The notes beneath the pieces were generated by a model. That model worked only from the letters and a program-made list of their open reading frames with translations. It had not been told where the DNA came from and made no database searches. Shown here in pieces: positions 1 through 7,546 of a stretch of DNA of 41,644 nucleotides (its first letter is position 1; every line of letters starts with the position of its first letter). This DNA is from Methanobacteriota archaeon (lineage in GTDB: Archaea; Halobacteriota; Methanomicrobia; Methanomicrobiales; Methanocorpusculaceae), in NCBI GenBank assembly GCA_023396065.1, contig JAEWXF010000012.1, positions 1 to 41,644 of the forward strand. Reading direction: 5' to 3'. A program made the translations under genes and the position numbers.

Positions 1-127
1 ATTTCTTCGTAAGTCATTCTCAACTGTCGCTTGAAAAAGTGATGAAATACTTGAGCCGTATGAAGGGAAACTTTCACGTACGGTTCTGAGAAGACGGGGA
101 GGGAGCAATCCCTCCTTGTTATTCGAC
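1..127 (+). mobile_element. Group II intron, 3' end (domains V and VI)
   Basis: The left edge holds the 3' part of a group II self-splicing intron. Domain V lies at 53-87: it opens with GAGCCGTA, carries the AGC catalytic triad at 54-56 and closes with TACGGTTCT. Domain VI follows, with a perfect 7-bp helix (98-104 with 109-115) capped by a GCAA tetraloop. An unpaired A at 121 is the likely branch point, and the intron would end at A126-C127, six bases downstream of it, as family rules predict. The rest of the ribozyme and any reverse transcriptase ORF lie left of the window. It is convergent with the next gene. Confidence 0.85.
53..87 (+). ncRNA. Group II intron domain V hairpin
   Basis: A 35-nt hairpin with paired ends GAGCCGTA/TACGGTTC, the AGC triad near its 5' end and a short purine-rich apical loop. 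This is the most conserved piece of group II introns and forms the catalytic metal site. No disruption is visible in it. Confidence 0.85.
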
Positions 128-182
128 CATAGAAAAACTGAAAAAGAAACGGGGTTGGAGTTTGCGGGAAATTCTCACAAAA

Positions 183-1031
183 TTATTTCAAAAACCCGTG
201 TGTACCCGCAGTTTCCTGTAATCTTCCGGGGAATACCGCGAGAACCTCATCGAACTCTCCAAAAGCCTTCTCCTCAACAGTGACCGCATACCCGTTCGAC
301 TCAAGGACCGTCTTCCAGGACTCCGGATTCGTCTCCCCGGAAATCTCCATCCACTCATGGATTCCGGCAACAAGTGCAAACGGCACAAGCCGGACGGATT
401 TCACACCAATATGTTCCAGCCGGGACAAAGTCCGCTGAATCCCGGGATATCCTCCCACAGCACCAATGACAATCCTTCCACTCGGCACACAGTCATCCAA
501 AACCATCTGCATCTGACACAGCGCCGGATCAGCCCCGCCTTCCGACCCCGGCGAAACGAGAACCAGCGCCTCACCCTCCGCAAGTATCCTTCGGGAAAGA
601 GCCGTAATCACTTCGGCAGCCTCCGTATAATCCTCCGGATTCATGAGAAGAGGTCTGCTGATCAAAACTCCGTCAAACCTTCCCACACCGTGGGCTCCCG
701 CAAGTTCATTCAGCGAAGCGATCAGCTGATAAAGTTCATGATACCCTGCCCCGGGAACAAGACAGAGCGGCTGAACGACCACCTGGGCATGACCTGCATC
801 CAGCAGACGGGTAATTGCCGCAAGAGGTCCAAAAACCTCCTCACCGTCTTCCTTCAGAACACGTCTGACAGCTTCGGACGTAAACGCAAAACTCACCTCA
901 GCATGCGGATACAACATCTGCATACGACTCATACATTTTTCAACGACGGCGCGCCCCTCCTTCCGGGTCGTTCCCGTCGCAACCACCAGTATGGCACCGT
1001 GGCTCTCAGGTTTCATACCATGACCTTTCAT
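183..1031 (-). CDS. CbiK-fold sirohydrochlorin chelatase homologue with a degenerate active site
   Basis: The 282-residue protein matches class II chelatases of the CbiK type along its length. The start resembles VSFGTS (here VVATGTT), GAVESYP appears as GAVGGYP, and VAGDHA appears as VAGIHE near residues 222-226. CbiK enzymes insert Co2+ (or Ni2+/Fe2+) into sirohydrochlorin using two His and one Glu. Aligned to Salmonella CbiK from memory, the first His (MGHG) is Pro161, the Glu is Gly193, and only the last His (His225) remains. Classical chelation is therefore doubtful; metal-free substrate binding or a different ligand set is possible. The ATG at 1031 is chosen because GGTGAT lies 4 nt upstream. 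Upstream oligo-T runs suggest its own transcription unit, although it sits just behind the nitrogenase-like operon. Confidence 0.75.
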   Translation of the reverse strand: MKGHGMKPESHGAILVVATGTTRKEGRAVVEKCMSRMQMLYPHAEVSFAFTSEAVRRVLKEDGEEVFGPLAAITRLLDAGHAQVVVQPLCLVPGAGYHELYQLIASLNELAGAHGVGRFDGVLISRPLLMNPEDYTEAAEVITALSRRILAEGEALVLVSPGSEGGADPALCQMQMVLDDCVPSGRIVIGAVGGYPGIQRTLSRLEHIGVKSVRLVPFALVAGIHEWMEISGETNPESWKTVLESNGYAVTVEEKAFGEFDEVLAVFPGRLQETAGTHGFLK

Positions 1032-1225
1032 CTGCATCACCAAATTTCATAATTTTTATATACAGACAAATACATTATTTTTTGAGAATATATACCTATC
1101 GCAGACACACGAGAAAGAGAAAAAACCATATAAACAGGATACTATCCGAAAAACACACATATAATGTCAGAATATCCAAAAAAAAGTCAGGAACAAAAAC
1201 TTTCAAAAAAAGATCAAAAAAAATA
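1032..1225 (-). promoter_or_regulatory. AT-rich spacer with candidate promoter of the CbiK-like gene
   Basis: The 194-bp gap between the NifK-like gene and the CbiK-like gene is very AT-rich. On the minus strand it has TATA-like stretches at about 1052-1062 (TATATAAA) and about 1085-1096 (TATATATTC). Either could be the promoter. The nearer one would give a very short leader that may exclude the GGTGAT site, so the farther one fits better. No credible coding sequence is present. Confidence 0.4.
1205..1223 (-). terminator. Double oligo-T terminator of the nitrogenase-like operon
   Basis: Immediately after the NifK-like stop codon the minus strand reads T8 (1223-1216), GATC, T7 (1211-1205). 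Oligo-T tracts without a strong hairpin are the usual euryarchaeal terminator. This would separate the CbiK-like gene from the operon. Confidence 0.55.
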
Positions 1226-2524
1226 TCATTTAAAAATGTTTTGATATTGAATCTGATTTGCTGCATTCAGAATCTGCTCCAGCAGATACAAAGCCCCGAT
1301 CCCTCCGAGATGTGTCTTCGCAACCACATCAATAGAAATCCCCGGCTCATTTGCCATATCAACAAATGACCTGCAGCACCCCTTCCTCCAAAAAATCATC
1401 CCCGTCAGACCATCCCCGAAAAACACATCCGCATCCGCATCCTCCGGCCGGCAGGAAAGAACCGTCTCCAGACCACAGTCCGAAAGAAACGCAGTCAGCG
1501 CATCCCCCGCTGAAACATCACTATCCGGAGAAACCCGGACCGCAACCGGACACATCCCCAGATACGTATACAGCCAGCGAACCAGCGGCAACGCAACGGA
1601 CGCATCCGCCTTCACCGAAAAACTCATACCCTTCACCAGTCCCAGCTCATTATAATACCTGCTCAACGCATGATATGCAGTATACCGCAACTCCTTCAGA
1701 TACCCCAGGGCCTTTCGCGGATCAGCCCCCGTCTCCCGTGCCACACAGCAGATCCACTCCTCAGTCGCAGAAAAACCGATCGGTGCCCCGGACGGTGACC
1801 GGATCGCCGGAATCCCCAGCTCCCTCTCATACCACTCCGCCGTCTCCTTCGCATACTCAGGAAACACAACCACATTGTATGACGCAGTAGCCGACTCCCG
1901 GATCTCTGCAATCGTTGACCCGCAGCAGGGAACCGCAACCACCGAAAGACCCATCAGCTCACAGATCTTTATCAGCTCAGCCCTGGTACCCTCCCAGTGT
2001 TTATGATACAGTGAAAGTCCCAGCAGATTGACCCGCATCCCAGACTTCGGAAGACGGTTCAGTCTCATCCACCGGAGAATCCCGGTCACCGCCATATCAA
2101 ACCCGGCAAACACCGGCTTGGAATACGCCGCAGTCTCAAAAACCATACACCGATCCGCAATACCTGCCTCACGCACATACCCGGCCAGATCGTCACCGAT
2201 CAGAGAAGCCCCCGGAGAGTTCACCACCGCCGTAAACCCGCACGGATTTTCAGCAATCTTCGCAAGAACCGCCTCCAGCTTCTCGCCGGCCCCCGCAATA
2301 TAATCATCCGCATCCAGAAACGTACACGGAATCCGGGAAAGACCAAAAAAGAACGGTTCCTCATACCTCTCCGTCCGAAGCACATTCTGCCGGGGAAACG
2401 AAGCATCAGAAAAATACGCAGGCGTCCCCCGGCACCCCGTCGGACCGTTCAGAACCGCTCTGCCGTCCGTAATTCCCTCAATCGCAAAAAGAACACCATA
2501 AAATCCATCACACGCAAAATTCAC
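1226..2524 (-). CDS. Nitrogenase component 1-like protein (NifK/NifE-like, Oxidored_nitro)
   Basis: This 432-residue protein belongs to the nitrogenase component 1 family (NifD/NifK, BchN/BchB, CfbD). It starts almost directly with the first cluster-ligand region (Cys5 in FACDGFYG), then GPTGCRG with Cys31, then NSPGASLIGDD. In the last motif the usual Cys of the third ligand position is Ser103. It is probably the second subunit of a reductase whose first subunit is fused to NifH in the gene before it. Its GTG start overlaps that gene's TGA (GTGA), so translation is coupled. It is too short, and the context wrong, for true nitrogenase; a tetrapyrrole reductase-like role is inferred. It could also be a scaffold rather than a catalytic subunit. 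Confidence 0.8.
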   Translation of the reverse strand: MNFACDGFYGVLFAIEGITDGRAVLNGPTGCRGTPAYFSDASFPRQNVLRTERYEEPFFFGLSRIPCTFLDADDYIAGAGEKLEAVLAKIAENPCGFTAVVNSPGASLIGDDLAGYVREAGIADRCMVFETAAYSKPVFAGFDMAVTGILRWMRLNRLPKSGMRVNLLGLSLYHKHWEGTRAELIKICELMGLSVVAVPCCGSTIAEIRESATASYNVVVFPEYAKETAEWYERELGIPAIRSPSGAPIGFSATEEWICCVARETGADPRKALGYLKELRYTAYHALSRYYNELGLVKGMSFSVKADASVALPLVRWLYTYLGMCPVAVRVSPDSDVSAGDALTAFLSDCGLETVLSCRPEDADADVFFGDGLTGMIFWRKGCCRSFVDMANEPGISIDVVAKTHLGGIGALYLLEQILNAANQIQYQNIFK

Positions 2525-4689
2525 AGAATATCATCCCCGTCATACCTCCATCCCGCAACCGCAGGAAGTTTCATCAGTCTGCACCAGCGCTCAGCATGCC
2601 GGACACCTGCCAGAAAACCAAACCCCGGAGAATAAGGAATCGCATCACATCTCGCCGGCTCATCCGGTCCGAGAGCCGGACGATCCGCCAGCACCAGATC
2701 CGGCTGGAAACCACGAATATCCTCCCTCCGGCGTTCCACCGAATACGCAGTTTCCACCGGCAGGCCTGTATACCGTGTCCGCAGCGGCTCATTCGCGGGA
2801 GACTGCATCAGACCGACACGGACAACCTCCATCCCAAGATCACCGGCAAGTTCAAGCATCCAGTCAATGTTCCGCGAATACGTAGAAATCAGCATCGTAC
2901 GACCGGCAGTACACCATCTCAGCGACGCCAGCGCCTCCTCATACCGTACACGGTTTTTCGCAGTCAGCTCCTCAGCCTCCCGCTCCTTTCCAAAATACGC
3001 CCCAATCTTCCCCAGCCACATCGCAGTTGCCGTAAACCCCGAAGGAAACGCCATATCCAGCATCGGCAGATCAGAATACCGGGCAACCAGGTCAGTAAGC
3101 TCACGCGACACAAAATCATCATGGGCCGGCAGATTCAGGCATGCCGAATTCAGCCTTTTAATCTCTGCAATAGAAGTCCGTGCCGCATACCGGCAGTTCA
3201 CCGAAATCCCCATCGCCGCAAGCAGAGCATGTATCGCAGCAAAATCATAGCCGACATTCGTTGCCAGTGCCTTCTCCCCGATAATATTAATTGAATTCTC
3301 CCTTCTGCAGGAACCCGGTTCAACATATCCGGCCAACACCTCAAAAGCACAGATATACCCCTGGGAAAAATCTCCGGAAAGATTTCCGTCAACCGGCACA
3401 ACATCTATCACCACCCCCGGCAGCTCCGCCATCATCTCCGCCGCCGCACGACCGGCATCATCCCCGATAATTCCCGACGGGCACGACGTCACCACAAATA
3501 TATGGGTATATCCCTTTGCCGCTGCATCTCTCAGCGACGCCTTCAGCTTGGGTATACCACCGAAAATAAAATCCGCCTCCTCAAGATTTGTTGTCCCGAA
3601 CCTCTTTGAAAGATCCGCGTCCGCCGTATCCCCATACAACCGGTACATGCGCAGATATGCATTTTCCAGAATATCATAGATCATATGGGCACAACTTTTC
3701 GGACAATGAACAAGCGTATAGGCATCCTCCACCTGCATCGTCACACAGACCGCCCCGGCAAACGCACAACCGTGAAGCGGATATTTTGTTCTCACATTCT
3801 CCGAAAGCGCACGGGGTTTCCGGTTCCCGGTACCACACCCCGCAAACTGAAACGACTCCGCCGCAGTACCTCCCTTCATCCCCAGCACCATTGACTCCAG
3901 CTCCGCATCATCCAGAGGACACGCCGAAAACCCAGATTTCTCTCCCGCAGCAACCGCCTGAATCTGCAGAGCAAGCTCCTGAAAAACCGCCGCCTCGGAA
4001 GAGTCAGGGAACGCCTCCACCACCGTTTTTCCCAGTCGTTCCGCCTCGGCAAACAGATGACTGCGGGGAATTTGCGCAAGAACCGGAAGATGCACAGCCT
4101 TGGCAAACCTTGCAACCCGGACATCCTCCCCGGCAATGCCCCGGCTGTTCTGGATAATTCCTGCAACCCTCCCGGGAACATTCCCATAATTCCGGACTCC
4201 CCGGAGAATATTATTCGCCGCATACAGAGCCATAAACTCTCCTGAAGTAACGAGATACACCGCATCCGCATATTTTGTGCGAATCGGAACCGCAAACCCG
4301 CCGCAGACCACATCACCCAAAACATCATAGATCACATAATCAAAATCCTTCTCAGCAAGACCCAGAGAGTTGAGAAGTTCAAACGTCGTGATAATCCCCC
4401 GGCCGGCGCACCCCACACCCGGTTCCGGGCCGCCGGCCTCAACACATGCAACAGACCCGTATCCGCAAAAAACAATGTCCTCCAGACATCGTTCGTCCGG
4501 CAGAACCTCTTTGACGTACTCAAGAACCGTCACCGGTACATTTCCGCCCAAAAGCAGCCGTGTAGAATCATGTTTGGGATCACAGCCGATCTGCAGGACA
4601 CGGCTCCGGTCCTGGGAAAGAGCCGCAGAAATATTTGCAGAAATCGTGGACTTTCCGATACCGCCCTTCCCGTAAACGGCAATCTTCAT
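2521..4689 (-). CDS. NifH-NifD fusion: Fe-protein ATPase joined to nitrogenase-like component 1
   Basis: The 722-residue protein combines two subunits that are normally separate. Residues 1 to about 275 are a NifH/BchL/CfbC-type Fe protein: P-loop GKGGIGKST at 8-16 and both [4Fe-4S] ligands, Cys94 (GPEPGVGCAGRG) and Cys129 (DVLGDVVCGG). Residues from about 300 to 722 are a NifD-like component 1 domain with Cys308 (LHGC), Cys329/Cys333 (HCPKSC) and Cys403 (TSCPSGIIGDD), the three usual cluster-ligand positions. In F430 synthesis CfbC and CfbD do the analogous ATP-driven reduction as separate proteins, so this is probably a divergent paralogue. The ATG at 4689 has GAGG 7 nt upstream and overlaps the previous stop (ATGA). 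The fusion is unbroken across the junction, so a missed stop codon is unlikely. Confidence 0.85.
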   Translation of the reverse strand: MKIAVYGKGGIGKSTISANISAALSQDRSRVLQIGCDPKHDSTRLLLGGNVPVTVLEYVKEVLPDERCLEDIVFCGYGSVACVEAGGPEPGVGCAGRGIITTFELLNSLGLAEKDFDYVIYDVLGDVVCGGFAVPIRTKYADAVYLVTSGEFMALYAANNILRGVRNYGNVPGRVAGIIQNSRGIAGEDVRVARFAKAVHLPVLAQIPRSHLFAEAERLGKTVVEAFPDSSEAAVFQELALQIQAVAAGEKSGFSACPLDDAELESMVLGMKGGTAAESFQFAGCGTGNRKPRALSENVRTKYPLHGCAFAGAVCVTMQVEDAYTLVHCPKSCAHMIYDILENAYLRMYRLYGDTADADLSKRFGTTNLEEADFIFGGIPKLKASLRDAAAKGYTHIFVVTSCPSGIIGDDAGRAAAEMMAELPGVVIDVVPVDGNLSGDFSQGYICAFEVLAGYVEPGSCRRENSINIIGEKALATNVGYDFAAIHALLAAMGISVNCRYAARTSIAEIKRLNSACLNLPAHDDFVSRELTDLVARYSDLPMLDMAFPSGFTATAMWLGKIGAYFGKEREAEELTAKNRVRYEEALASLRWCTAGRTMLISTYSRNIDWMLELAGDLGMEVVRVGLMQSPANEPLRTRYTGLPVETAYSVERRREDIRGFQPDLVLADRPALGPDEPARCDAIPYSPGFGFLAGVRHAERWCRLMKLPAVAGWRYDGDDIL

Positions 4690-6509
4690 ACCAGATCCTC
4701 CCGGAGTATCCGCTTCATGGAATCGGCAAGATAGGCACTGTTCAGCTCCTCAAGCCGCAGATACACACCCCGAAGTTCCGATGCCAGATGTTTTGCAAGC
4801 CCGATCTTCGGATACCCTTCCTCGGTATCCACAACAACAAACACTATCCCGGTTCCCGCTGCTGCCCGGGCAACAGTCTGCAGTTCCAGAAAAGGATTTT
4901 CGGCAGTCATCGATTCATTCATCCGTCCGTCCGTCAGCAGAACCACAACCCTGGACTGCCGGCCGGCAGCATACAATGGCTGCATCAAAACCTTCACCGC
5001 CTCGGAAATTCCCTTTGACAGCGGCGTTCTCCCCCCGGTAGGAATATCTTTCAGCATCCGGTATGCAAGAGCCGTACTTTTCGTCGGTGAAAGCAGAAGT
5101 GTTGCATCAGTTTTCCGGAACGTCATCAGCCCCACCAGATCCCGTTTCTGATATGCATCGGTTAAGAGGGAAAATACCGCCCCCTTCACCGCAACCATCC
5201 GTTTGCGGACACCCATAGAACCACTGGCGTCCACAAGAAACAAAATCACTTTTCCCTGTTTATGTTCGCGGACATTCTCCCGGAGATCCGGTTTCTTCAC
5301 CGAAACAGCAGTCCCTGACCTCTCCCTGAACTGCTGACGGACAGCCGCAGCCCGAAGTGTTGGAACAACAGCGATATCACGACAGTACCTCCCCGGAAAC
5401 CGGTATGAGATACACCGGCCGGTCCCGCGGACACTGACACTGCGGCATCGTTTTCCGGGAACCGCCTTCACCGCAGAAACCGGTGCCGTCTCATCCAGAT
5501 ACCGGACAACATCAAACACAGTACCGACGGCAAATGTTTCCTCGGCAGAATCACCCTGGGGATGCAGAGCTCCCCGGTCTCCCGCATCCGCATTCCCGGG
5601 CGAAGACTCTTTGGAAGACTCCCGGGAGGGGGAAGCTGTATCGTCCTTTTTTGGGATCGGATTTTTTCGATGCTGCAGCGTCAGCAGCGCCGCTTCCCTG
5701 ATATCCTCAAGAACCACACGGTCGCGGCCGTCAAGTGCCGCCAGTGTTTTTGCCGTTCGGGCAAGCGCCAGATCCCCGCGGTGTCCCCGGACACCCAGTT
5801 CCAGACACAGATCCGCGATCAGCTGGAGCAGAGAATCAGGAATCAGAACATAGGAAAGCCGTTCCCGTGCATCCCGGATCGTTTTTCTGATATCCTCCGT
5901 CTCTTTGAGATATCGGCGCCCGAAATTCTCTGCGTCCCGGGAAAAGGCCAGGCTGTTCCGCAGAATATCCACTCGTGCATCCTCTTTGTCCACAGGTTCC
6001 GTCGAGACGCAAAGATCGAATCTGTCCAGATAATGCCCGGAGAGTCCCCCGTCATCGGTGTTCACTGCTGCCGCCAGAACATAGTCTGCAGGAAGTTCCC
6101 GGGATATACCGTCTCGTTCCAGAACCAGCTTCCCGGTTTCCAGAGTATTCAGCAGACAGGAGATCACCGTCTCATCCTGACACTGCAGATCATCAGCAAG
6201 AATGAACCGTCGGCTGCCGCCGGCAAGAAGACCGGGATCCACCAGAACCGTCCCGGTTGTCAACGCTTTTTCAATATCAACCGAACCCGTCAGCCGGTCC
6301 TCGGTGATGTTTTGCGGAAGAATCCGGGGAACCTGCTGGCTCTCAAGGAGACCCTCCAGAGACCGCAGCAGAACGGATTTTGCCGTTCCTGTGGATCCCG
6401 TAATCAGCAGACCTTTCAGATTATCATTTACCAGAAGGCACAAAAGAGCCTCTTTTGCGGCACGCATCCCGACGATTGCCGGATACGGATACACCGGACA
6501 GCCGTTCAA
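4686..6509 (-). CDS. ChlD/BchD-like chelatase subunit (AAA+ plus von Willebrand A domain)
   Basis: About 607 residues. The N-terminal third is an AAA+ domain with GSTGTAKS as P-loop. The middle is a low-complexity acidic/Ser-rich linker (SRESSKESSPGNADAGD). The C-terminal third is a vWA domain with an intact MIDAS DASGS at about residue 427 and a later TDGR. In Mg- and Co-chelatases ChlD bridges the ChlI ATPase ring and the catalytic ChlH/CobN subunit. No ChlH/CobN gene is present here. A GTG at 6521 extends the frame by four codons but abuts the GGAG site. TTG at 6509 overlaps the upstream stop (TTGA) like the other junctions of this operon, with GGAG 11 nt upstream, and is preferred. Confidence 0.85.
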   Translation of the reverse strand: MNGCPVYPYPAIVGMRAAKEALLCLLVNDNLKGLLITGSTGTAKSVLLRSLEGLLESQQVPRILPQNITEDRLTGSVDIEKALTTGTVLVDPGLLAGGSRRFILADDLQCQDETVISCLLNTLETGKLVLERDGISRELPADYVLAAAVNTDDGGLSGHYLDRFDLCVSTEPVDKEDARVDILRNSLAFSRDAENFGRRYLKETEDIRKTIRDARERLSYVLIPDSLLQLIADLCLELGVRGHRGDLALARTAKTLAALDGRDRVVLEDIREAALLTLQHRKNPIPKKDDTASPSRESSKESSPGNADAGDRGALHPQGDSAEETFAVGTVFDVVRYLDETAPVSAVKAVPGKRCRSVSVRGTGRCISYRFPGRYCRDIAVVPTLRAAAVRQQFRERSGTAVSVKKPDLRENVREHKQGKVILFLVDASGSMGVRKRMVAVKGAVFSLLTDAYQKRDLVGLMTFRKTDATLLLSPTKSTALAYRMLKDIPTGGRTPLSKGISEAVKVLMQPLYAAGRQSRVVVLLTDGRMNESMTAENPFLELQTVARAAAGTGIVFVVVDTEEGYPKIGLAKHLASELRGVYLRLEELNSAYLADSMKRILREDLV

Positions 6510-7546
6510 TTTGGGTAACACTCCTGAATCAGGGCCTCAACGGCGGCCATATCCAGTCTGCTCTCTTCAAAGGGAAGTTTCCTCATGCGATGCGGCATTA
6601 CCAGCCGCACCGCCGCCAAAATATCAGAGCCGTTCACTCTCGTTCTTCCCTTCAGCGCAGCACGTGCAACTGCCGTCTTTACCAGCGTCAGGTCAGCCCG
6701 GTGACCGTCCACCTCCAGGAAAAGAGAGATTCTGACTGCGGTTTCCAGCAGCTGTTCATCAGGCTCAATCTCCCGGACCAGTTCCTGAGCCGAGAGGATC
6801 TGTCTGCGGAGATCCTCCTGCAGCGGTTCATACTCCCGGCAGAACCCTTCAGGATCCTTTTCAAATGCCAGTCTCCGCCGGATAATCTCAGTCCGGACCC
6901 CCGGCTGCTTTTCCCCCGTAACATGAACCGAAAGACCGAATCTGTCCAGAAGCTGGGGACGGAGATCACCCTCTTCCGGGTTCATGGTTCCGATCAGCAG
7001 GAACCGGGACGGATGCATATAGGAGATACCATCCCGTTCCACAAAGTTCACCCCCATCGCAGCAGCATCCAGTAAAAGATCAATGATATGATCGTCCAGC
7101 AGGTTTATTTCATCCACATAGAGAATGTTCCCGTTCGCTGCAGCAAGAACACCCGGTTCAAACTGTTTCTTTCCGGCAGTAATGGCATGTTCAAGATCCA
7201 GTGTTCCTGAAACACGGTCTTCGGTTGCACTCAGCGGCAGTTCCACTACCCGCATTTTTGCATATTCGCAGGCAGGTTTTGCACCGGAATCAAGAAGCTT
7301 CCGGCACTCCGGACAGAGATCCAGTGTCTGGTCGGCTTTGCAGTGGAACGGGCAGCCCTTGATGACTTTTTTCTCGGGAAGAAGTTCAGCTGCCGCTCTG
7401 ACAGCCGTGGATTTTGCCGTGCCTTTCTCCCCTTTGATTAAGACGCCGCCAATACCCGGATTGATGATGTTGGCCAGGATGGCACATTTCATATCATCCT
7501 GACCAACTATCGCGGTGAACGGGTACACCGGCGTATTATGCGACAT
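6506..7546 (-). CDS. ChlI/BchI-like chelatase AAA+ ATPase
   Basis: A 346-residue AAA+ ATPase of the Mg-chelatase ChlI family. P-loop GEKGTAKST lies at 39-47, and the Walker B/DEINLLDD segment and MNPEEGDLRPQLLDRFG sensor region follow. Between the P-loop and Walker B is a Cys-rich insert (Cys64, Cys68, Cys77, Cys80, Cys92; pattern CPFHC and CPEC), seen in several chelatase ATPases and able to bind metal. It should form hexameric rings and drive its ChlD partner. It overlaps cbiZ by 11 nt and the chlD-like gene by 4 nt. A role in ATP-driven remodelling of a metal-tetrapyrrole complex is inferred from family and neighbours. Confidence 0.88.
   Translation of the reverse strand: MSHNTPVYPFTAIVGQDDMKCAILANIINPGIGGVLIKGEKGTAKSTAVRAAAELLPEKKVIKGCPFHCKADQTLDLCPECRKLLDSGAKPACEYAKMRVVELPLSATEDRVSGTLDLEHAITAGKKQFEPGVLAAANGNILYVDEINLLDDHIIDLLLDAAAMGVNFVERDGISYMHPSRFLLIGTMNPEEGDLRPQLLDRFGLSVHVTGEKQPGVRTEIIRRRLAFEKDPEGFCREYEPLQEDLRRQILSAQELVREIEPDEQLLETAVRISLFLEVDGHRADLTLVKTAVARAALKGRTRVNGSDILAAVRLVMPHRMRKLPFEESRLDMAAVEALIQECYPN

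Noticed and set aside
1351..1890. 179-residue Pro/Ser/His-rich plus-strand frame
   Set aside because: Antisense to the NifK-like gene and low complexity, as expected for reverse frames of GC-rich codons.
1226..4689. True nitrogen-fixing nitrogenase
   Set aside because: The partner subunit lacks the third Cys, no nifE/nifN/nifB genes are nearby, and the neighbours are chelatase and corrinoid genes.
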